Shown here piece after piece: positions 52,680 through 59,717 of a DNA stretch of 59,717 nt (position 1 is the first letter of the stretch; the number at the start of each line of letters is the position of its first letter). Under the pieces are notes generated by a model that had not been told where the DNA came from, ran no database searches, and worked only from the letters and a program-made list of their open reading frames with translations. The stretch covers positions 64,001 to 123,717 of the forward strand of contig JBBHKE010002910.1 in NCBI GenBank assembly GCA_037447655.1, in the 5' to 3' direction. This stretch comes from Zygnema cylindricum. Taxonomy: Eukaryota; Streptophyta; Zygnematophyceae; Zygnematales; Zygnemataceae. The translations under genes and the position numbers were made by a program.

Positions 52680-55600
52680 CTGGATTCGTCCGTACAAAGC
52701 ACAAATGTCAGTGAAGCAAATGATAATGGACACAACTACTGACTCTTTCTCCATTCTTCAAAGAAACTTCATAACATTGATGTACCTAAAATCATCTATA
52801 TATTTTCAATGCATTCTTCCATTTGCCAAAATCAAGCTATATTTAGATGCATTGTTTTATCATTTTCCCGATAAAACCAGGATCCCTTCTCTCATGCAAC
52901 CTTTGCTTACCGTTATTGAAGCCAAAAGCTGCTGCTCCACTCTTGTTAAAGAAGTTGAGGTTGGTAGCTCGCGGGTCGTAGAAAGTGGGGCGGCGCTCGA
53001 CTCCGGATGCGTCCCACAGCCAATCGGACTTGTAGTTTCGGAAAACAGTGCATGTGCTGCGCGCCGAGTGCCGTACAAAAGTCAAAATTGATGCATGTAC
53101 GGAGGGATCCGTAACCACAATCTAAGTCGCATTTGAGACTGACACAGTTTTAAATGGTGATATTTTTTATTAAAGAGATGTGTACTTACTGGATAAGTTG
53201 ACAGGTTCGTTCGCCAATTCCTGCATTAAGAAATACTGAACGTGGATAGAACGCTGGTAGCTCCACATCAAACGTATTCGTATTATTGACACACGTGTAG
53301 CTGTACTGTGCGAAGTAATCTGTCGGTGATTCAGGAGCGCCTCCGTCACATGTCCTGTCACACAAACGACAGTAACAATAACCAACAGTCAAGTGGTCGA
53401 TTTTGTCAATTAGGGAGTCTTCCCATATTCGCGTCATTTCCTCCAAAAAAAGTACTTTTCGCTTGTCGTTTTTGCTGACAAAGTTGACGATTACTTGCAT
53501 TCACATTCGACCCGATGCATAACTTATTTTTTATTTTAAAACGGCTATAAAAACTGTAGAATTAGTAGGAGAATGCGTTACGCTGCCGGGACGCTAAAAG
53601 ATAAGCGTTCAGTCGAAAACGCTGCGCGTCGTTTCGTTACGCTTTCCTATACGATACGCCAGCGCAACATATTGTAATATGATCCGAAGGAATTTCCCCT
53701 CTCGTATTTATAGCTTTAGAGCTTAACCTTTTGCGAAAGCGTAAAAGAAACGCTTACGTCCTCGCTGCGAAACAGATTACGATATACGGCCGGCTTCGGC
53801 CTAATAGGGGGCGGTGTTCCATTGATTCAAATCTGTTTCGAGGTCGTACATATAAAGCCTGTACGAAAGCGTCATAGAAACCGCCGGCTTAACAACGATT
53901 ACATCCTGACAGCGAACAACAGTTTCCAGTTTTTTTGGAATAAAAAGATCAACGTAGAGGTCCTACCTGAACATGACGGGGCTATTGCTTGTATCCTGAA
54001 TCCACTGTAGCTTTGGAGCCGAGGGAGGTGTGATTCGCAGCCGTACGGATGTGTTGCACGCACCCAGGTCATCATGATAGTTAAACTTCATCCCAGAGGG
54101 AAACCAGGTGCGGTTGGCATTAGGGCCCAGTATTGTGATGTCGTACGTTTCATTGGCCAGGAGGATGAGGAAATAGGCACGTATCGCATACGACCTCGTA
54201 CTTGTCGGATCGTTAAGGTTTCCGTCGTTCACAAACGTTTTGCTGTCGCTCACGCGCCTCACTCGCACAGAACTGTACGGAAACAAGAGGGCAGACAGTA
54301 CCAACATTACAGTACACCGCGCATCGTTATTAGTGTCAAGGTCACTAATTTGGGTTCTTAAAATTTTGATTTTTTTCCAAAAATAGTATACGTGATTTTA
54401 ATTTTTCCTTGACGTTAATTGAGGTTCCGTACAAATTAGCGTACAGAACGAAAGTACATTAATATGTAAATAGTGTGGTGTACGGTCGATGTCAGACCGT
54501 ACATAAATGTACCTTTTTAGTTGAAAATTTCACAAAAAATGAATTAAATTGGACGCGTTCGCATAGGAACGTGCGCTAAAAAAATGGGATTGGTCTGACA
54601 TGTACGGATATTTAAACTTCACTACGGTGTACGATTTTTTATATTTTGTACGGATACATATAATAATGTATATAATCGTACAGAAAATTTTCCATTTTTG
54701 CTGTTCCAAATTAGCGTTAACACTGAAATTAGAATAAACCTTTTTTTTTTTAATTTTCAAATTCTTAATTAGCGTCAATGACGGTATATTTACTTACACA
54801 CTATTTAAACTTTGACACTAATAACGATGCGCGGTGTAGCTGCTCTGAAAGTCTTTGGGATTAGGTTATCAATCAAACTTCTGTTCAGCAACTGAAAAAA
54901 AAGCAAAGAAACATTTCGAACTCCTCTTATCCACATCAACTTCATGATGTACTTTCAAGCAGCAAATTCTGCACCAATGAGAAGCACTTCCAAATAAGAC
55001 CTACCTCCATTTCCCAGGTAAGTCGGTCTTCTTATTGCTTAACTGAAAGCCTGGTTCAGGGTATTCCAGCCTAAGTGTACGGTAGCAAGTTCCAGGACAG
55101 CCATAGGCGTTGTACTTAGGGAGGTAAGTGCAGGTGCGAATAGTCAACGCTGTGTTGTTCGCTACAAGAGATCCAGGCTTGCCGATAAGGCTCCCATCCA
55201 GGTCCTTCATTACAGTAAAATCTGATACTTGGCCCATATTTGTGGAACCTCTCAATTGCTGCAGAAAGGAAACTCACAGTCAGTAGGTTTTGTGAACAAA
55301 AAGTGGTTTGATGTAGTTATGATTCGCACTTTATATTTTAGTTTCAAAGAGTGATATATCAAAGGTTTGGAGAGAAGCGAGTTGAAAAATACGAATTTTC
55401 CAAGTTCCATATTCTAGTTGGGAATCTGTCTTTACCTCGTAATGTGCTAATCGGGGAGAAAAGTAGATTGGTAAGGAGTTGGTAAAAAACTTGATGCCCT
55501 GCAATAATCAAGTAGCATTTCAGACATTGGAGATTATAACTGTCAGTGCTTATGTGTAGGAAGTTAACGATACATGTAATAATAAACGCTATGTTTCATC

Positions 55601-58600
55601 TTGACGAATGGAGGTAGCAAAAAAAAAGAAAGGTCCAAGAGATTGGTGGAAAGAAATTCGGCACATTGGACCAGCTCTGGGTGATGGACTGACCTGGAGA
55701 CTAAAATGGGGGTTGAATGAGGATCCAAAAGTTGCTGACTGAACAGTAGTAATTCCTGCTGAGAAGCCAGGATTGGTGCATGTGTAGTTGAAAAGTGAGA
55801 ATCTACAGTTGCCCACAGGGGAAAAAAGAAAAGACAAAGGAAAAAGGGAAGTAATTAGAAATCTGCGAGCGTGTTCAAAATAATTAACAGCACCAGAGCG
55901 GAAGGCAGTGTGACATACGATGTATTAGAAACTCTGTTTGGGAAAGTATGTCCTTTAATTCTTCTGTCTTGGCTGATTTGAATACCGTAGATCGCATCCT
56001 TTAAAAAACCTGAGCGAATACGTCCAACGGCAGTGGGCTTCAAAGGCATCCTGCATCACCAATCCATTAAGAATCCACTGTTATAAACTTCTCATGCGCG
56101 ATATTCACTAGAAGTATCAAAAAAAAATATCGTTCTAGCAGGGTATATTGATTACTAGATTAGGGTTGATATGCATGCTGCAGTAGTAAATATATGGCCC
56201 TAAACATAGACAAGCAGAGTACTGCAGTAAATTACTGGAGGTGCCTTTATGTGTTTTCGGCTAGGCATTACAGTATTGCTGTAACATAGAATAAAGTATG
56301 GCATCCTATGAAATATACTCACGTGCACACTCCGGGTTCGGCAGGTGAGCAATAGGGGTACTGCTGGCGGTGGTCATTTTTATAACAGCCTTGGGGATTT
56401 CCGTAGTTGGTGGTAAGACCGACAAATCTTGAGTTTCTGATGTGAATTGAACGATCTTCAAGAAGCAGAATTGCAATTCCGCAGTCGGCAAAGGTGCCAG
56501 AGATGGTGATGAATTGCGATAAGTGAAAGAAAAACCTGCAAAAATAACGAGAGACACCGACAGCTCATAAAAATGAGCTGTATACAAATGAATGGAAGGC
56601 TGATACAAGCAAAATAGAACCGGCAATAAATTGCATTCACATGTGAGCGCGTGCAATACCTCCATCATTTTCACATATGCCATGCATTAATTCAGATGCT
56701 CTACTCACCCGCGGTTGGCCTGTTTGTAGATGAGAATATCCTCGATTTTACTACCTAGACCCTGAAATTACAAGCAAACCGGGATGTCAGAAGCTTTTGG
56801 TTTACCACACCATTTACTCTAAACTACGGTAAACATGGATTATCTATCTAATATTCCCTAGAAATAAAAGTAAAAACTGCAAGTAGAGTTTCAGTATTCA
56901 ACATCTTTTCGGAACAACTGTGGACATAAGCATGCATTCAACCTCCAAATGGCATCCATACTATTTACGGTGGATGATGTGGTCTGTGTCAACGAACAGA
57001 AATTGTTTAGCCAAGTATCAAATGTGAAAATTCTGAGGTTTTGAGAAACTAACCGCAGAATTTCCTCTGACAGGTTTAAATCCATCGGGATAGGTCTTCA
57101 TGCCCACGTTATGGCACGAGTGGGCAACATTGCCTCTGAAAGTTTTGATTTGGGTTTCATCAGGGATGATCTTATTCAATGAAGGTATTTGGAGGGAGAT
57201 TCCTCGAACTGTCGACTTTGTTTCCCACCAGAACCTGAAAGTATTGATACCAAAGGACAGGAAGTCAGTGGGACGATCTTAACAGATGCTTTTGCTGGCA
57301 TAAGACAAGCCATAAAAAAATATGGAGCTTTTGAATCTCGCAGTAAAAGCTTTTGTTGAAATGGAGTTAAGATCGTCGAACTCACCCAGAATCGAGGGAG
57401 CCCACAGCCCTATTGTTGATGTGAATATTCCCAGGTGCAGAAATCCAGTATTGGGCCGGATTGAAGTCCGACTCAAAGCGAATCGTTTTCAAGGCTGAAT
57501 ACAAAAAACAGAGTGTACTGTCAGAGTATGATAATTTCAAAATAAGCGGCAAGTGTTTCACAAGCAAGTCTTAGATACTTGTACAACAACAGTTTTAACT
57601 TGCTATGCAAAAAGAGACTTCATTCATATCAGGTTCATTCTTTGATTTTTATTGCAACCAGAATCGTAGCAGCAAAATGCATGTGGCCCATGATAAGCTT
57701 CTATGAAGCTGTCTGGGAAACCCTATTTCAGTTATTGAGGAAAATTCTGTTGCCACTGCCAATGATGCCGGCTTTAAGTTGTTTCACGCACCTCTGACAC
57801 CAGTAATTGCAATGTTGGAGTCAAAAACGTTGTTTCGTTCCCCTCCTTCTTCCAAAGAAAAGCAGTGACCCGTTGAATTAAACGCCACATTTTGTCTCAC
57901 AGTCATGTTGTGAGTCGCGTGGACCACAATACAGCGCTGGAAACACAAAGAGGCAAGTCAAATTCTGGCACACAATACAAAGCTTATAATAACATAAAAA
58001 TCAAAAAGACTTCCAACGTCAGTCAGTTGCGAACATAGAAAAAATAAATGGAAAGGCCAAGAAGATATAACATTTTCTGTATTGTTCACTGGTCTTCAAC
58101 CTCATAAAGGAAAATTTGCAGTCTTTGTTTGGTTGTTTCAAGCAACCCCTTAGTGGGATTGCAAGGAACTTACTTGTTTGCTTTGATGGATGGCATTCTT
58201 AAGAGCAATTGTCTTAGGACTGTCCCCGAGCACATGGAAATGGAGACTGTAGCGACCCAACAGACCCTGCTGACCCATCTTGTAAAACTCCACTCCCTCG
58301 ATATACTGTGGTACACCAGTCATAAAGACCATGAAATGTCCACCTGCAAATGGTAAAAAAAAATAGAAAATTGAGAACGCGCTCCAGCCATCAACTGGCC
58401 AAATCGCATGTATTACCACATGCTTGCTTGCTTGCTGTCAGCAATGAGCAAATTACAAATATCAATTATTGAATAAATTAACACAAAAGAAACTAAAAAA
58501 AAATTATTCAAGCAAGGGCGGTTAAGACCTAGGAGGTTATAGGGTGCTGGCTCTTCCGATCCAGTAATGATGATGTTGCGAGAAACAAGCGCCACCTCTC

Positions 58601-59717
58601 CTCTCTCGTCCACCCACCCTCCCATGCCATCGCTCACTTTGACTCCGTTGTGCATATATTTCAGAGGTGTTTTGAAATTGATGAGCACTTTCTTATTCGA
58701 GGTTAAGCTCACTGCCCACAGCCAATGAAACACCCACACCTGTCAGCAAACCCTTCCCAGAACCTCAGTTATGAACTCTCCAAAAACCGAAAGAGCTCCT
58801 GACTTACGTTTGGTGATGATGACATTTTCCGATTGCAGATAATCATAGTCTGTGGTGGTAACCACAATCTCGCCTCCGATTGGCCATTGCATCGCGAGAG
58901 GACAATCCACTAAAACATTGGTGGCTCCAGGAAAAGCTGTGGAAGCCATAAAACACCAAGAAGGAGTATTGCTGCCACCTGGCATTCCGTGCAGATCCGC
59001 CTGACCGCCGACCTGCACACAGTTCCAGTCTCCATGCTCGAGTCAGTTCCCCGCTCCGTTCCATAAACCTCCCAAACTGCCGATTAACCTTAAACTCCAG
59101 TATTCCATCTCAAGAAAATGTCAATAAAATCTCAAGAAAATCTCAAGAAAATGCCAAGAAAATGTCAATAAAATCTCAAGAAAATCTCAAGAAAAAAACT
59201 CACCACTACGAAGGCCTTCTCTCCGAGGAGACGAGGGTTTTCCGGGTCCGCCGGTTCGAAGCTAGAGAACTGCAATTCCTCTCTGTTCGGGTGAGGAATG
59301 AGTTCAAAAGTAATTTTTTGCCCAAACTGTTTCGCAAAAGATCCGATGACGAGCTGTCCCTCCACCAGCACGTTCCGCACCTTCACATAGAACTTGGGAA
59401 TAGTAGCTTTGTCCAGCACACTGTCCCATCACAAAACGAAAAATTTTACCACCGATGAGCTCCAAAATCCAAGGCCCAAAAAAAAGGCATAAAAACACAA
59501 AAGAACAAAAGGAAAAAAAGAAAAAGGGGGGGGGAGGAAAGGGAAGGGAAGGGAAGGGAAGGGAAAGCAAATGACCTGAGGTAGCCTTGGATTTGCAGTA
59601 CACCATTAATAGTGATGTTGGCGCGTCAGAAGTCGGCGCGCCAGAAAACCCGACCGCCGGTGGGATCGAAACGCTGGTCCGCAGTCCGAGCACAGCTTGA
59701 AAACGCCAGCAAGACAA
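51771..59717 (-). CDS. G8-domain / right-handed beta-helix protein, at least 19 exons, partial
   Basis: Exons on the minus strand: 59717(+)-59576, 59420-59204, 59012-58808, 58711-58529, 58343-58174, 57936-57792, 57494-57386, 57234-57054, 56761-56709, 56535-56323, 56050-55919, 55802-55694, 55498-55436, 55258-55005, 54272-53967, 53354-53190, 53056-52911, 52679-52471, 51946-51771. All junctions are GT-AG and the phase carries through, giving about 1,010 residues after exon 1. Domains: G8 (exons 1-3), beta-helix with H-F-H, R-C-I-V-V-H and G-H-C-F-S-L-E-E-G motifs (exons 3-6), more helix, then a jelly-roll-like C-terminal part. Related to animal TMEM2/CEMIP and fibrocystin-like proteins, which are secreted or surface glycan-interacting proteins; the role here is unknown. 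N-terminus beyond the window, C-terminus unresolved. Confidence 0.88.
54315..54836. mobile_element. CACCG/TA MITE inside an intron of the G8 gene, 522 bp
   Basis: Left CACCGCGCATCGTTATTAG, right ATAACGATGCGCGGTG, TA at 54313-54314 and 54837-54838. It lies in the intron between exons 14 and 15, about 40 nt from the 3' splice site at 54273. The pyrimidine-rich tract TCTGCCCTCTTGTTTCCGTACAG between MITE and exon belongs to the host intron. Confidence 0.88.
57792..59012 (-). CDS. G8 gene exons 3-6: end of G8 and parallel beta-helix
   Basis: Exon 3 has G-G-Q-A-D-L-H-G-M-P and W-P-I-G-G-E-I-V-V-T-T-T-D-Y; exon 4 has G-E-V-A-L-V-S-R-N-I-I-I-T-G; exon 5 has G-G-H-F-M-V and Y-S-L-H-F-H-V-L-G-D; exon 6 has R-C-I-V-V-H-A-T-H, N-V-A-F-N-S-T-G-H-C-F and E-E-G-G-E-R-N-N. 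These are the conserved beta-helix rungs of the TMEM2/fibrocystin-L group, with the invariant H-F-H and G-H-C-F motifs present. Confidence 0.9.
59204..59420 (-). CDS. G8 gene exon 2: core of the G8 domain
   Basis: Reads V-L-D-K-A-T-I-P-K-F-Y-V-K-V-R-N-V-L-V-E-G-Q-L-V-I-G-S (quoted as the motif that identifies G8), followed by F-E-L-I-P and an E-P-A-D-P-E-N loop. 217 nt, entered in phase 2 and left in phase 0 at a GTGAGT donor. In G8 proteins this region forms an antiparallel beta sandwich. Confidence 0.88.
59521..59566 (+). repeat. Purine tract with (GGGAA)n in intron 1
   Basis: A run of ten G, then GGAAAGGGAAGGGAAGGGAA-type pentamers. On the coding strand it is a long pyrimidine tract just inside the first visible intron, near the GTCATT donor at 59575. 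Confidence 0.85.
59576..59717 (-). CDS. G8 gene exon 1 (partial), with an apparent in-frame stop
   Basis: In the frame that joins to exon 2 it reads A-N-I-T-I-N-G-V-L-Q-I-Q-G-Y-L, a typical G8 strand, but TGA at 59626-59628 lies 17 codons before the splice. No AG acceptor exists between the stop and the splice that could move the exon start. GGCGCGCCGACTTC and GACGCGCCAACATC next to each other look like a small duplication around the stop. A different frame is open but does not fit the family. Confidence 0.6.

Overview
This is a gene-poor, repeat-dense piece of a nuclear genome from a photosynthetic eukaryote. The evidence is plant-type Ty1/copia and Ty3/gypsy retrotransposons with nested insertions, a primer-binding site that matches the start of the plant initiator-tRNA(Met) complement (TGGTATCA), an Ac-like hAT transposon, many MITEs, and one multi-exon gene with GT-AG introns. 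The gene type (G8 domain plus beta-helix), which I do not expect in an ordinary flowering plant, together with the repeat load points to a charophyte-grade streptophyte alga (Chara-like). That placement is inference.

Layout. 1-5.1 kb: two copies of a 1.2-kb repeat, each with a polypurine tract (the second expanded to about 1.3 kb), separated by TA-flanked MITEs. 5.7-8.8 kb: left arm of a dispersed repeat whose inverted partner lies at 28.66-29.85 kb; the left arm carries three insertions that the right arm lacks. 8.8-22.5 kb: degenerate Ty3/gypsy element 1 (plus strand) with Ty1/copia element 1 (minus strand) inside its gag. 22.5-28.66 kb: Ty1/copia element 2 (minus strand) inside the 3' LTR of gypsy 1, truncated at one end. 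29.85-42.7 kb: Ty3/gypsy element 2 (plus strand), with a MITE cluster replacing its leader and first gag half, and a 4.2-kb hAT transposon plus a solo TRIM LTR inside its 3' LTR. 42.7-48.1 kb: transposon fragments, a non-autonomous partner of the hAT, more MITEs, and a complete miniature LTR retrotransposon. 48.1-51.7 kb: mostly unassigned. 51.7-59.7 kb: a G8-domain/right-handed beta-helix gene on the minus strand, at least 19 exons, running off the right edge.

The most unusual item is the miniature LTR retrotransposon (TRIM) at 47346-47970 and its solo LTR at 42304-42525. Each LTR carries a tRNA-like sequence, about 72 nt in its basic form, that folds as a cloverleaf with A- and B-box-like pol III promoter motifs. 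The internal region between the two LTRs is only 66 bp, just a PBS and a polypurine tract. This resembles the way Cassandra TRIMs carry 5S rRNA, but with a tRNA module. The second theme is a group of MITEs with TIR consensus CACCGCGAATCG and TA target duplications, proven by an empty site in the paired inverted-repeat arm; one copy sits about 40 nt from a splice acceptor of the G8 gene.

Nearly all transposon genes here carry stops or frameshifts, so they are relics. The G8 gene has intact splice phases across 19 exons but one apparent in-frame TGA in its first visible exon.
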